A stretch of 64,000 bases of DNA from Deltaproteobacteria bacterium (GCA_016792625.1 JAEUKK010000123.1:1-64000); one strand, 5' to 3'. Shown: positions 1-8,644, counted from the stretch's first letter. A program made the numbers and translations. The notes: a model not told the origin generated them from the letters alone.

Positions 1-85
1 CAGCCCGCAAAGGCCCCCCTTTGGAAACCCCCCAGTCCGGCGCGTTTTGGGGTAGCTCCGGGCGAGGAGGGGGTTCGCCGCGAAG

Positions 86-102
86 GCCTCGGCTACCGAG
101 GC
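86..102 (-). terminator. Possible terminator hairpin after the Toprim-like gene
   Basis: A 7-bp perfect inverted repeat (GCCTCGG / CCGAGGC, 3-nt loop) lies about 46 bases beyond the stop of the minus-strand gene that ends at 148. There is no T-run, so this is only a possible terminator. The rest of 1-147 shows nothing recognisable. Confidence 0.25.
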
Positions 103-147
103 TGGGGCGACACGCTTCGCCCGGAGCGCGTCCGAGCCGAATCAGAG

Positions 148-843
148 TCATCCCTTAAGGGCATCGGCCAGCGTGGGCGCCGCGGCCCAGGCCCCCTGGG
201 TCGCCCGAAACGACGGGCTGCGCTCGAGGGGCGCGCGCTTGAGCTGGGTGGTCAGCGTCGCGTTGTGCGCGTCACCCAAGGGGCAGGCGTCCTTGGGCTT
301 CTCGACGTGGTCGAGGGCACCCTCGCGCAGCGCGCCGTCGAGCCAAGCCTGCGCCGCGGCGGGAGCTTCGCCCGCCCGCACCAAGGCGTCGACCTGATCG
401 CGGTTCAAGTAGAGCCAAGCTTCTACGCTGTAAAAGGGCCGCAGCAACAGCAGCCGCGGCAGGCAGGCCGGGGCGTCGGCCCCGAGCGCCCGCTCGAGCT
501 CAGCGCGCAGCGCGGCAACCTGGTCGTCATGGCTTGGTGCACCGCCCCCGCACCAGGCGCAGTCACCGTCGTGGTGCAGCACCACCCAGTCGCCCTGCCT
601 GAGGCGCCGGCCGAGGTCGCGGAGAAGCTCTCGCCGCAGGTCGGGCGTGCCCCGGGTGGACTTCCACCTGTGGCCGCGCATGGCCTGGGCGACCAACCCC
701 GCGGGGCGGTGCGCAACCAAGCGCCGACTGTCGAGCCCGGGCGCGAGGCGCTGCAGGATGGCCTTGACCAGCGCCTCGATCACCGGAGCGCCCTGCTTGC
801 CGCTGTCTTCGGTGAGGATGGTGATCTGCAGCGCCCTCACCAC
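148..843 (-). CDS. Toprim-like protein, partner of ABC-type ATPase (candidate defence pair)
   Basis: This 231-residue protein has no family I can name with certainty. Near the N-terminus a beta-strand ends in ITILTED (Glu12). About 80 residues later a hydrophobic strand leads into VVLHHDGD (Asp92 and Asp94). A conserved Glu followed by a strand ending in Asp-x-Asp is the metal-binding layout of Toprim nucleases and primases such as the OLD, DUF4435 and RloB groups. The gene starts with GTG overlapping the stop of the upstream ATPase gene (GTGGTGA), so the two are translationally coupled. OLD/Gabija, PARIS and RloAB-type antiphage systems use the same ATPase plus Toprim pairing. The Toprim call rests on motif spacing only. 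A DUF4276-like protein of unknown function is the main alternative. Confidence 0.6.
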   Translation of the reverse strand: MVRALQITILTEDSGKQGAPVIEALVKAILQRLAPGLDSRRLVAHRPAGLVAQAMRGHRWKSTRGTPDLRRELLRDLGRRLRQGDWVVLHHDGDCAWCGGGAPSHDDQVAALRAELERALGADAPACLPRLLLLRPFYSVEAWLYLNRDQVDALVRAGEAPAAAQAWLDGALREGALDHVEKPKDACPLGDAHNATLTTQLKRAPLERSPSFRATQGAWAAAPTLADALKG

Positions 844-2195
844 AGGCCTTCGCTCTGCAGGATGTCGCTGAGGTGCTGAAAATCCGCCTCGTAGCCGGCG
901 TTGATGCGCGCCGCTTCCTCAGCGGTCGGGTTGCGCCAGCGCCAGCGCCGCTTGCCCTCGACCAGGGCCACCTCGCAGCGCACGAAGCGTGAGGCCACCT
1001 TTTCGGCCGGGCCGGGGCCGGCCAAGTCAAGGAGCAGGGGGTTCTGGGTGGCGTGAAAGGCCTGCTGGTCGCCGAGCAGCTCGAGCAGGCGTGTGATCCA
1101 GGCGGCGTGCAGGCCGTTGGAGAGCTCGTCGGTGAAGACCGGGCGGTCTGGCGTGCAGGCGATGTGCCAAAGCGCGGCGATCATGCGCTTTTGGCCGAAG
1201 GAGAGGGCGTCATGGCGCTGCTTCGAGCCGTCGGGCCAGGTCACGTAGAAGGTGAAGGAGGAGTAGGTGCGCGAGCCGTCGGCGTCTTCGCTTTCGAGGA
1301 CCGGCACGATCTCGACTGCGCCGCCGAGCAGGCTGGCCAGCTCTGTACGCAAAGAGAATGGGGGATCGGAACCGGGCGACTGGATGCCATAGTGTGCAAA
1401 TGACCGCAACTGCGGTGGAGTTGGCGCGTCTGCACCGACAGTTAGCCTGAAAACTTCGAGTGGTACGCGCACCGGGAAGCTCATTCCCAGGTCGGCGGGG
1501 TCTGATTTAAGTAGTGTAATCTTTGGGCTTGCTTGCCCAATTATTGCCTCGAACTTAACGAGCGCTTCGTCGAGCCGGGGCACAGCTGGGCCTATGAAAT
1601 TGTGGGTTAGTGCTGCGAGAGCGAGGTTCGGACGGTCGGGTACGTTTCCCACTGTGACGGCCAGCAGCTGCATGACGGCACCAAGGATCTGACTAGGTCC
1701 GGCGAGTCTTGATTTCTTCGTTTGTGCGGCTTCGGTCGCCGTTTCAGATGTGGCCACGGTGATGACTCCGTCGCTGTCTCCCGAAGCAACCCAGCTGTCA
1801 AATTTTGGTGTATCGGTATCGAGGGCGGTCGAAAGGACGAAGGCGCGAATCCGCGCTGAGATTTTCCAGTCTCGTGTGGCGGATGGAGCTGAAACAGAGG
1901 GGAAAAGCGGGTAGTCTTGCGAAAGGTGTCGGTGGGTAGACCTCAGGCTCCATGTGGTGACGACGAAAGGAACGCCGTGAAGCTCCGAGGTCATTGACCA
2001 ATCGAGATCAATGTCAGCTGTGTCGTTTTCGAAGAACCCGAGGTCCAGACTGGCCAGCCGACTCAACAGCTCGACCAGCGTCGTCTTGCCCCCGCCGTTC
2101 ATGCCCAACAAGAAGACCTGGCCAGGCCCGAACTTGAGCTCACATGGCTCACAGTCACGGTATTTTCGGATGGTCAGCTGGCGCAGGCGGAGCAT
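837..2195 (-). CDS. ABC/SMC-type AAA ATPase (AAA_15/AAA_21-like)
   Basis: This is a 452-residue ATPase of the family found in OLD-like and abortive-infection systems. Walker A is GMNGGGKTT at residues 31-39. An ABC signature LSFGQ lies at 331-335, and Walker B plus catalytic Glu is PVFTDEL with Asp356 and Glu357, followed by the NGLH motif typical of AAA_15/AAA_21 proteins. A histidine switch follows in AFHATQNP. The central 250 residues form the insert between the two halves. It is the first gene of a two-gene unit with the Toprim-like protein. The stretch around 1380-2000 is clearly less GC-rich than its surroundings, consistent with recent horizontal acquisition. A GGTTAG element lies about 20 bases before the ATG. 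The ATPase family is confident; the defence role is inferred. Confidence 0.8.
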   Translation of the reverse strand: MLRLRQLTIRKYRDCEPCELKFGPGQVFLLGMNGGGKTTLVELLSRLASLDLGFFENDTADIDLDWSMTSELHGVPFVVTTWSLRSTHRHLSQDYPLFPSVSAPSATRDWKISARIRAFVLSTALDTDTPKFDSWVASGDSDGVITVATSETATEAAQTKKSRLAGPSQILGAVMQLLAVTVGNVPDRPNLALAALTHNFIGPAVPRLDEALVKFEAIIGQASPKITLLKSDPADLGMSFPVRVPLEVFRLTVGADAPTPPQLRSFAHYGIQSPGSDPPFSLRTELASLLGGAVEIVPVLESEDADGSRTYSSFTFYVTWPDGSKQRHDALSFGQKRMIAALWHIACTPDRPVFTDELSNGLHAAWITRLLELLGDQQAFHATQNPLLLDLAGPGPAEKVASRFVRCEVALVEGKRRWRWRNPTAEEAARINAGYEADFQHLSDILQSEGLW

Positions 2196-2214
2196 GGTGG
2201 ACCTCGGCGGTGCC

Positions 2215-2220
2215 CTAACC
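2215..2220 (-). promoter_or_regulatory. Putative -10 element (GGTTAG) upstream of ATPase gene
   Basis: The sense strand reads GGTTAG, with the ATG 19 bases beyond it and a GAGG in between. The same element precedes many genes in this window. Confidence 0.3.
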
Positions 2221-2381
2221 GGCCGCGCCGCGCGCCCGCGCCCGCCTCGCGCGCGCCAGCCCGACCAGAGGGCCCCGGCGCAGCCGGGGGCCGCGCCAGC
2301 GGCCGAGGCCGACCGGCCGAGCCCGGCGGGCGGGCGCCGACGGCCGCAGGCCGGCGGGGCGCCTGTGCCGCCATCAGCCGC

Positions 2382-3275
2382 TCAGCTGCGCAGGCCCTCG
2401 AGCGCGGCGATGCGGTCGTCGATGCGCGGGTGCGTGCTGAGCAGGGCCATCAGGCCGCCGCCGCTGCCGTTGATGCCGAAGGCGGCGAGGTCTTTGCTCA
2501 GGCTGCTGCCCGAGGGGCCCGACTGCAGGGCGCGCAGCGCGCTGATCATCGCCGGGGCGCCGACCAGGGCCGCGGCGCCCGCGTCGGCGCGGAACTCGCG
2601 GCGGCGCGAGTAGGCCATGACGATGACGCTGGCCAGCAGGCCAAAGATGATCTCGGCGGCGAAGGTGGTGATGTAGTAGCCCATGCCGCGGCCGCGCTCG
2701 GTTTTGAAGACCAGCTTGTCGACGAGGTAGCCGACGGTGCGCGAAAAGAAGATGACGAAGGTGTTGACCACGCCCTGCAGCAGGGTCATCGTGACCATGT
2801 CGCCGTTGGCCACGTGGCTGACCTCGTGGGCGAGCACGGCCTCGACCTCGCGCTTGTCCATCGCGTGGAGCAGGCCGGTCGAGACGGCGACCAGCGCGCT
2901 GTTGCGGAAGGCGCCGGTCGCGAACGCGTTGGGCTCGGGCGCCTCGTAGATGGCCACGTCGGGCGCGCCGATGCCCGCGCGGCGGGCCTGCTGGTGCACC
3001 GTCTCGACCAGCCAGCGCTCGACGTTGTTGCCCGGCTGGTCGATGACCTGGGCCCCGGTCGACCACAGCGCCATGCGCTTGCTGATGAGCAAGCTGATGA
3101 TGCTGCCCGTAAAACCGAAGAGGGTCGAGGTGATGAGCAGGCCGACCGGGTTGTAGCCGCTCTGGTAGAGCAGCTGGTCGACGCCGAACAGCCGCCCGAG
3201 CACGCCGACCAGCAGCATGACCGCGAAGTTGGTCAGCACAAAGAGCACGATCCGCTTCGAGAAGGTGCCGAACAT
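2382..3275 (-). CDS. htpX: HtpX-type membrane zinc metalloprotease
   Basis: HtpX is an M48-family inner-membrane protease that degrades misfolded membrane proteins. The 297-residue length matches the family. Two hydrophobic N-terminal segments (about residues 8-30 and 43-66) are followed by the zinc-binding HEVSH at 150-154 and the downstream Glu ligand within REFRAD. Two further hydrophobic stretches lie in the middle (around 165-185 and 195-220), as in E. coli HtpX. The protein ends in LSTHPRIDDRIAALEGL, the usual HtpX C-terminal motif. It stands alone between the ATPase gene and the ole operon, with its own 100-base upstream region. The family assignment is secure. Confidence 0.93.
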   Translation of the reverse strand: MFGTFSKRIVLFVLTNFAVMLLVGVLGRLFGVDQLLYQSGYNPVGLLITSTLFGFTGSIISLLISKRMALWSTGAQVIDQPGNNVERWLVETVHQQARRAGIGAPDVAIYEAPEPNAFATGAFRNSALVAVSTGLLHAMDKREVEAVLAHEVSHVANGDMVTMTLLQGVVNTFVIFFSRTVGYLVDKLVFKTERGRGMGYYITTFAAEIIFGLLASVIVMAYSRRREFRADAGAAALVGAPAMISALRALQSGPSGSSLSKDLAAFGINGSGGGLMALLSTHPRIDDRIAALEGLRS

Positions 3276-3376
3276 GGCGGGGCGACCTTGGGGCCCGGGG
3301 AGGGGCGGGCGCGGGGCCTCGCCGTCCGGACTGCGGGTCTATCGGCACCGCCGCGGCGCGCGGCAAGCGGGGCGGC

Positions 3377-4408
3377 TCAGGCCGGCGGCTGCGCCTTGAA
3401 CCAGGCCACAGTGCGGGCGAAGCCCTCGGCCCCGCTCACCGCGGGCACGTAGCCCAGGTCTTCGCGGGCCCCGCGCAGGTCATACCAGTGGCTGCTGGCC
3501 AGCTCTTTGGCGACGAAGGGGGTCATCGGCGGCTCGCCGCTGAGCCCGAAGGTGCCCCAGGCCCACTGCAGCAGGCGCCCGGCGGTGACCGCCGTGCCCA
3601 CCGAGACCGACCCGGGCACGGGCTGCTCGCCCACCGCGACGAGCAGCTCGTCGATCCAGCGCCAGAGGGTGATCGGCGCGTCGTCGGTGATGAAGTAGGC
3701 CCGCCCGGCGCAGGCCGCGCCCGGACCCAGCCGGTCAGCGGCCAAGAGGTGCGCTTGGGCTGCGTTGTCGACATAGGTGATGCCGACCTCGTTGGTGCCG
3801 TCGCCCACCCGCCGCAGCCGCCCCTGCCGCCGCCGGCTGATCAGCCGCGGCACGATGTGGGGGTCGCGCGGCCCATAGATGAGGTGCGGACGCAGGGCGA
3901 CGGTGTGCAGCTCGTCGCTGTTGGCGTCGAGCACCATCTTCTCGGCGATGGCCTTCGACTCGGGGTAAGGCGCCTCAAAGTGGGTCGGGTAGGGGCAGTC
4001 GGCCTCGGTCGCGCCCTTCGCGTCGCGCCCATCGAAGGTGGCGCTGGGTGAGCTGGTGTAGACAAAACGCCGCACCCCCGCCCGACGGCAGGCGTCGAGC
4101 AGGCGCCGGGCCCCCTCGACGTTGGTGCGCATGAACTCCGCGCGTGGGCCCCAGACCCCGGTCTTGCTCGCCGCGTGGAAAACAACGTCCACGTCGGTCA
4201 AAAGCGGGGCGAGATCAATCTCACCAGCGAGGTCGGCCTGCACGGCGGTCGCGCCCAGCGCCTCGAGCTCAGGGTAGCGGCCGCGGGCCAGCACCTTGAC
4301 CGTGTCGCCGCGGGCCCGCAGCTGCTCGACGATGGCCCGGCCGAGGAAGCCGCCGCCGCCGGTGACCAGCGCGCGGAGGGGGGCCCTCGGTGAAGACGAC
4401 GTGCTCAT
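3377..4408 (-). CDS. oleD: OleD, NAD(P)H-dependent 2-alkyl-3-ketoacid reductase
   Basis: This extended short-chain dehydrogenase reduces the OleA product, a 2-alkyl-3-keto acid, to the beta-hydroxy acid used by OleC. The Rossmann motif TGGGGFLG occupies residues 16-23, and the catalytic pair is YPESK (Tyr148, Lys152) with the preceding Ser in YTSSPS. The 343-residue length fits OleD and the related 3-beta-hydroxysteroid dehydrogenase family. It is the last gene of oleA-oleB-oleC-oleD, 44 bases after oleC. On sequence alone it could be any 3-beta-HSD-like enzyme; the operon gives the specific call. Confidence 0.88.
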   Translation of the reverse strand: MSTSSSPRAPLRALVTGGGGFLGRAIVEQLRARGDTVKVLARGRYPELEALGATAVQADLAGEIDLAPLLTDVDVVFHAASKTGVWGPRAEFMRTNVEGARRLLDACRRAGVRRFVYTSSPSATFDGRDAKGATEADCPYPTHFEAPYPESKAIAEKMVLDANSDELHTVALRPHLIYGPRDPHIVPRLISRRRQGRLRRVGDGTNEVGITYVDNAAQAHLLAADRLGPGAACAGRAYFITDDAPITLWRWIDELLVAVGEQPVPGSVSVGTAVTAGRLLQWAWGTFGLSGEPPMTPFVAKELASSHWYDLRGAREDLGYVPAVSGAEGFARTVAWFKAQPPA

Positions 4409-4452
4409 GGTTCACCTCGGTGGAGGGGCCAGCGCGCCTGCGCCGGCGGGGC

Positions 4453-6126
4453 TCAGGTCGAGCCGGCGATCGGCGCCTGCCCCGCCGCCCAGGTGGCGAG
4501 GGCCGTGCGGTCGATCTTGGCGTTGTGGCGCGGATCGACCGGGAAGCTCGGGTGCACCCAGAAGCGGGTGATGCGCGCGGCGAGCGGGTCGCGCTGGCCG
4601 AGCGCCCGCAGCGCGGCGACCAGCGTCGCTTGGGCCTGGGGGCCGGCGCCGGCGGCCTGGGCCTCGGGCCGCAGCTCGACCACCAGCCCGGGCTGCCCGC
4701 CCACCCCGACCAGGGCGGTGCGCAGGGCCGCGGGGTGCTCGTTGAAGATGCCCTCCATCGGCTCGCTGCAGAAGAGCGCGCCGTCGGGCGTCACGACGCG
4801 GTGCGACTTGCGGCCGCAGAACCATAGGCGACCTTGGGGGTCGATGTATCCGAGGTCGCCGATGCGGTGGAGGATCGTATCCCCTCGGCGGATCTTGGCC
4901 GCCGCGGTGTGCGCGGGCTCATCTTTGTACTCGGGCGTGACCACGGCGGACTCGATGAGCACCTCGCCGATCTGGCCCGGGGGCAGCTCGAGGGCAGAGT
5001 CCCAGGTGGGGATCGGCCCGTCGCTGATCTGGATGATGCGCACGGTGCAGCCCGGCGCCGGCCGCCCCACGCAGGTGCCCGCGCCCGCCCGCGTGCGCGC
5101 GGCGGTGTCGCTGAGCACCTCTTTGCTGCCGATGCTGCTCACTGGCAGGCTCTCGGTCGCGCCATAAGGCGTGTGCAGCTCGGCCTTTCCGTCGAAGATC
5201 TCTTGGAAGGCCTCGTGCATCCACACCGGGATCGGCGCGCCGGCCATCAAGATGCGCCGCAGCGTGGGCAGCTTCAGCCCGGTCTGTCGCCCGTGCTCGG
5301 CCAACTTGCGCCAGATGGCCGGCGAGCCGAAGGCCGAGGTGCAGCGGTGCGCCTCGATGGCCTCGACCAGCTTGTTGGGGTCGGTCTTGCCGGGCTTGCT
5401 CACGTCCATGTCGGGGAAGACCACGGTGCAGCCCATGGCCATGGTGAACAGCCCAAACATGGGGAAGCAGGCCAGATCGACCTCGCCCGCCTCGATCCCA
5501 TACATCTGTTGGATATAGCGGGTCTGGGCGTTGAAGATGCCGTGGGTGTAGGTCACCCCTTTGGCCGGCCCTGTGCTGCCGCTGGTGAAGAGGATGGCCG
5601 CCTCGTCGCTGGCCGCGCAGACCGCGGTGGGGAAGGGGGCCTCGCCCGGCTCGGCGAGCTGGTGGGCGGGCAGGCCCCAGCCGAGGCCGCGGCCCCGCCC
5701 GGTGGTCACCCGCAGGCGCACGCTGCCGAAGGCGCCCGGGAAGAGCCGCGAGAGCAAAACAGCGACAGGCTCGCCGATCAGCGCGGTGGGGCGCATCGAG
5801 CCCACGCAGCGCAAAAACCCCCGCAGGCCCATGCCGGGGTCGATGAGCACCGGCAGGGCGCCCACCTTGAACACGGCGAAGACGAGCGGGATGAAGTGCA
5901 GGCTGGGCTTGATGAGCAGACTCACCCGGTCGCCCCGCCGCACCCCGCGCGCGACCAGCCCGCGGGCGTAGGCGTCACACTGGGCGTTGAGCTCACGAAA
6001 GCGGAGGCTGGCCCAGCGGGCCCGGCCGTCGGGGCCGCGCCCGTCGGGGGCCACCACCGCGGTTTGCTCGGGGCGGAGGGCAGCCTGCTCCTCCATCAGG
6101 GCGGCGATGTTGAGGCTCTGGCTCAC
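4453..6126 (-). CDS. oleC: OleC, ATP-dependent beta-lactone synthetase
   Basis: This is an acyl-adenylate-forming enzyme. In the olefin pathway OleC uses ATP to convert the 2-alkyl-3-hydroxy acid to a beta-lactone. The phosphate-binding loop FTSGSTGPAKGVTYTHG is clear, as are the PYGATES motif and the later GDLGYIDPQGRLWFCGRKSH region that carries the adenylate-binding Asp. I take the GTG at 6126 as the start because its GTGA overlaps the oleB stop and the next residues (SQSLNIAALMEEQAALRP) match the conserved OleC N-terminus. This gives 557 residues. A longer open frame to 6258 runs inside oleB and is not used. oleB and oleC are separate genes here, not the oleBC fusion known in some bacteria. 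Confidence 0.9.
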   Translation of the reverse strand: MSQSLNIAALMEEQAALRPEQTAVVAPDGRGPDGRARWASLRFRELNAQCDAYARGLVARGVRRGDRVSLLIKPSLHFIPLVFAVFKVGALPVLIDPGMGLRGFLRCVGSMRPTALIGEPVAVLLSRLFPGAFGSVRLRVTTGRGRGLGWGLPAHQLAEPGEAPFPTAVCAASDEAAILFTSGSTGPAKGVTYTHGIFNAQTRYIQQMYGIEAGEVDLACFPMFGLFTMAMGCTVVFPDMDVSKPGKTDPNKLVEAIEAHRCTSAFGSPAIWRKLAEHGRQTGLKLPTLRRILMAGAPIPVWMHEAFQEIFDGKAELHTPYGATESLPVSSIGSKEVLSDTAARTRAGAGTCVGRPAPGCTVRIIQISDGPIPTWDSALELPPGQIGEVLIESAVVTPEYKDEPAHTAAAKIRRGDTILHRIGDLGYIDPQGRLWFCGRKSHRVVTPDGALFCSEPMEGIFNEHPAALRTALVGVGGQPGLVVELRPEAQAAGAGPQAQATLVAALRALGQRDPLAARITRFWVHPSFPVDPRHNAKIDRTALATWAAGQAPIAGST

Positions 6127-7046
6127 GGCTGACCCTCTCCCTTCCCGCGCATCCAGACCTCCATCGCCTCGATGACCCGATCCGGCGCGTCCTCCATCAC
6201 GTAGTGGCCGACGTCGGTCCAGGGGTGGGCCTCGGCGGCGGGGAAGCGCTTCTGCCACTGCTCACGAAAGGCGGGGGTGAAGCAGAAGTCCTGCTCACCC
6301 CACAAGATGAGCATGGGCTTGTCTTTGAGCATGCCGAGGCCCGATTCGACGCGGGTCAGCTCCTCCCAGCTGGGGTGGGCGGCGGACATGGGGATGTCTT
6401 GCACAAAACGAAGCGTGGCGATCCGGTCGCGCCAGTTGCCATAGGGCAGGAGCAGGCCCTCTTTGGCCACCGGGTCGAGCGGCTTGGCCGGCGCGCGGAT
6501 GGTCGCGACCCGGGCGAAGCCATTGAAGCCGCGCACGGCCAGCGGCCCGTAGATCGGCAGCTTGCAGGTCTGGATCGAGAAGGGGATGAACTCGCTGCGG
6601 AAGGCCGCGGTGTTGGTCACCACAAAACGCCGGAAGCGCTCGCGCAGGCGGGTCGCCGCCCCAAAGCCGATCGCCCCGCCCCAGTCGTGCACCACCAGGG
6701 TGATGTCTTTCAGATCAAGGGCCTCGATGAGCAGCCGCAGGTTGTCGACGTGGCCCTCGAGGCGGTAGGGCCAGCCCTGGGGTTTGTCCGACAGGCCACA
6801 GCCGATGTGGTCGGGCACGACCACGCGGAAGGGCCCGGCGAAGCGCTGCACGAGGCGGCGCCAATAGAAGCTCCACGTGGGGTTGCCGTGCACGCACAAC
6901 ATGACAGGGGCATCTTTGGGCCCCTCGTCGAGGTAGTGCATCCGGCCGCCGTTCACGTCGAGGGTGTGGCCGGTCCAGGGGTAGGCGGCGCGCAGGGCCG
7001 GGCTGGCGTCAGGGCCGAGGCCCTCGGTGCGGGGGTGGCTGCTCAC
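6123..7046 (-). CDS. oleB: OleB, alpha/beta hydrolase (beta-lactone decarboxylase)
   Basis: OleB belongs to the haloalkane-dehalogenase branch of alpha/beta hydrolases and converts the OleC beta-lactone into a cis-olefin and CO2. The nucleophile is Asp121 in VVHDWGGAIG, the acid Asp253 in WGEQDFCF, and the His281 lies in DVGHYVMED. The halide/oxyanion-site HGNPTWSFYW sits at residues 53-62, as in dehalogenases. The length of 307 residues fits. It starts 4 bases after oleA ends, and its stop overlaps the oleC start (GTGA). By itself it would be called a haloalkane dehalogenase; the ole context sets the function. Confidence 0.88.
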   Translation of the reverse strand: MSSHPRTEGLGPDASPALRAAYPWTGHTLDVNGGRMHYLDEGPKDAPVMLCVHGNPTWSFYWRRLVQRFAGPFRVVVPDHIGCGLSDKPQGWPYRLEGHVDNLRLLIEALDLKDITLVVHDWGGAIGFGAATRLRERFRRFVVTNTAAFRSEFIPFSIQTCKLPIYGPLAVRGFNGFARVATIRAPAKPLDPVAKEGLLLPYGNWRDRIATLRFVQDIPMSAAHPSWEELTRVESGLGMLKDKPMLILWGEQDFCFTPAFREQWQKRFPAAEAHPWTDVGHYVMEDAPDRVIEAMEVWMRGKGEGQP

Positions 7047-7050
7047 GAGG

Positions 7051-8076
7051 TCACCAGTCCAGCGCCATCATGGCGCAGTTGAGGCCGCTGCCGATGCCGA
7101 GGAGGGCGACGGTGTCCCCGTGGGAGACCCGGCCCTGCTCGACCGCGCGGGAGAGGGTGAGGGGAACGCCGCAGGCGCCCACGTTCCCGATGTCGGGGTA
7201 GACCCGCAGGGCGCGGTCGAGGGGCACGCCCAGCGCGCCGCAGACCGCGTCGTGGTTGGCCTTGCCGACCTGGTGCAGGCAATATTCGCGGATCTGCCCG
7301 TGGCTGAGGCCCTGGTCGGCGCAGAAGCGGGCCCAGGTGCGGCCGGCCAGCGCCACCCCCTCGGTCAGCAGGGTGGTCGGGTCGGTGGTCATCTGCTCGG
7401 CGGTGCCCACGCAGAGCCGGCTGTGCTCGGTGGCCGCCAGGGCGTTCATGCCGCGCAGGCGGTGGCCGCTGGTGCCCAGCTCGTCGCGCACCAGCAGCCA
7501 GGCCGCGGCGGCCGAGCCTAGGGTCAGGGTGGCGAGGTTGGCGCGCATCGCGTCCATGTCGGTGCCGGGCTGCATCAGCTTGCGCACCGTGGCCCGGGTG
7601 ACCTCGCCGCTGCCCTCGCCGGCCACGACCAGCCCGGCCTCGATCTGGCCGAGCTCGATCATGTTGGCCACCACGCTGACCCCGCTCAAAAAGCCGAGGC
7701 AGGCGTTGCCCACGTCAAAGTTGAGCGCCGAGGAGGGCAGGCCGAGGTTGCCGTGCACCAGCGCGGCCACGGAGGGCTCAAGGTAATCTTTGCAGACCGA
7801 GGTGCTGACCAGCGCGCCGATCCGGCGCGGGTCGAAGCCGGTCTGGGCGAGCACCCGCCGGGCGGCGCGGGTGGCGGCCTCGCTGGGCTTGACGCCGTCT
7901 TCCCAGAAGCGGCGGGCGGTGATGCCGGTGAGCAGCTCGAGGAAGCCGGGCCGCAGCCCGAGGCCCGCGTAGGTGCGCGCGAGCATGCGCTCGAGGCTCT
8001 CGGTCGTGATCACCGTGGGCGGGACGAGCGCCGCCTGCCCTTCGAGCACCACGCGGGTGTAGCGCAGCGCGGTCAT
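7051..8076 (-). CDS. oleA: OleA, thiolase-fold head-to-head acyl-CoA condensing enzyme
   Basis: OleA condenses two long-chain acyl-CoAs in a non-decarboxylative Claisen reaction, the first step of long-chain olefin synthesis. The protein is FabH-like with the triad Cys126 (in GNACLGF), His268 (in CLHQVGKAN) and Asn298 (in IGNVGACGVP). Glu100 in KDYLEPS occupies the place of the glutamate that OleA uses as base. The start at 8076 gives 341 residues, close to characterised OleA, and has a strong ribosome binding site (GGAGGGGG). A longer frame upstream is low-complexity and unlikely. A GGTTAG element lies 30 bases upstream of the ATG. FabH is the alternative, but the adjacent oleBCD genes make OleA much more likely. 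Confidence 0.9.
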   Translation of the reverse strand: MTALRYTRVVLEGQAALVPPTVITTESLERMLARTYAGLGLRPGFLELLTGITARRFWEDGVKPSEAATRAARRVLAQTGFDPRRIGALVSTSVCKDYLEPSVAALVHGNLGLPSSALNFDVGNACLGFLSGVSVVANMIELGQIEAGLVVAGEGSGEVTRATVRKLMQPGTDMDAMRANLATLTLGSAAAAWLLVRDELGTSGHRLRGMNALAATEHSRLCVGTAEQMTTDPTTLLTEGVALAGRTWARFCADQGLSHGQIREYCLHQVGKANHDAVCGALGVPLDRALRVYPDIGNVGACGVPLTLSRAVEQGRVSHGDTVALLGIGSGLNCAMMALDW

Positions 8077-8105
8077 TCCCCCTCCAAGCTGGCGGCGGCG
8101 GCGCC

Positions 8106-8111
8106 CTAACC
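8106..8111 (-). promoter_or_regulatory. Putative -10 element (GGTTAG) of the ole operon
   Basis: The sense strand reads GGTTAG about 30 bases before the oleA ATG, leaving a short leader that contains the GGAGGGGG ribosome binding site. No clear -35 element is visible. Confidence 0.3.
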
Positions 8112-8215
8112 GGCCCAGCCCGCGGGGCGGCGCGCGCGGGGGCCCCGGGGCGCGGGCCGGGCCGCTGTCACCAAGCTGTCGCAGGGGTGGGCCGCGCGAC
8201 GCGGCGCAGCCCGGC

Positions 8216-8644
8216 TCAGAGGCTCTTTTTCGGCGGGGCGCCGGCGCGGTCGGGGGTGGCCGGGGCCGGGTCGGCGCCCTGGGCCCGGGCGGCCTTGAGG
8301 CGGGCGAGCTCTTCGGCGGCGCGGCGGCTGCGGGCCTCACGCTCGGCGCGGGCGGCGGCGGCGGCGCCCTCGACCTTGGTCGCCCGGGCCTCGACCTGGC
8401 CGTTGCGCTCGGCCAAGCTGCGCTCGGCGCTGCTGAGCAGGTCTTCGGCCTCGCTGCTGACCACGCCCTTGATCGCGCGCCAGGCGCCGGTGACCGCCGC
8501 TTCGGCCGCGGCGATCGCCGCCTTGCGCTGCAGCTCGGCCGCCCGGTCCTCGGCGGCGTCGACCGCCCGGCCGGTCAGCTCGTCGAGCTTGTCGCGCAGC
8601 TCGTTGATCCCGCTGCCTGTGCCGCCTTTGCGCTCACCCGCCAT
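8216..8644 (-). CDS. Ala/Glu/Arg-rich helical protein, unknown function
   Basis: This 142-residue protein starts at the ATG at 8644, preceded by a G-rich stretch. After a short Gly-rich N-terminus, residues 12-125 are dominated by Ala, Glu, Arg and Leu without helix breakers, predicting a long helix or coiled coil. There is no signal peptide or membrane segment. The C-terminus is Pro/Ala-rich and ends in PPKKSL. It resembles the general type of small amphipathic helical proteins (apolipoprotein- or phasin-like), but I recognise no specific family. It is transcribed away from the DUF1499 lipoprotein gene. A longer open frame to 8974 overlaps that gene and is not used. Confidence 0.55.
   Translation of the reverse strand: MAGERKGGTGSGINELRDKLDELTGRAVDAAEDRAAELQRKAAIAAAEAAVTGAWRAIKGVVSSEAEDLLSSAERSLAERNGQVEARATKVEGAAAAARAEREARSRRAAEELARLKAARAQGADPAPATPDRAGAPPKKSL

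Noticed and set aside
4453-7046. An oleB-oleC fusion
   Set aside because: The longer frame upstream of oleC lies in a different reading frame inside oleB; the real junction is a GTGA overlap, so the genes are separate.
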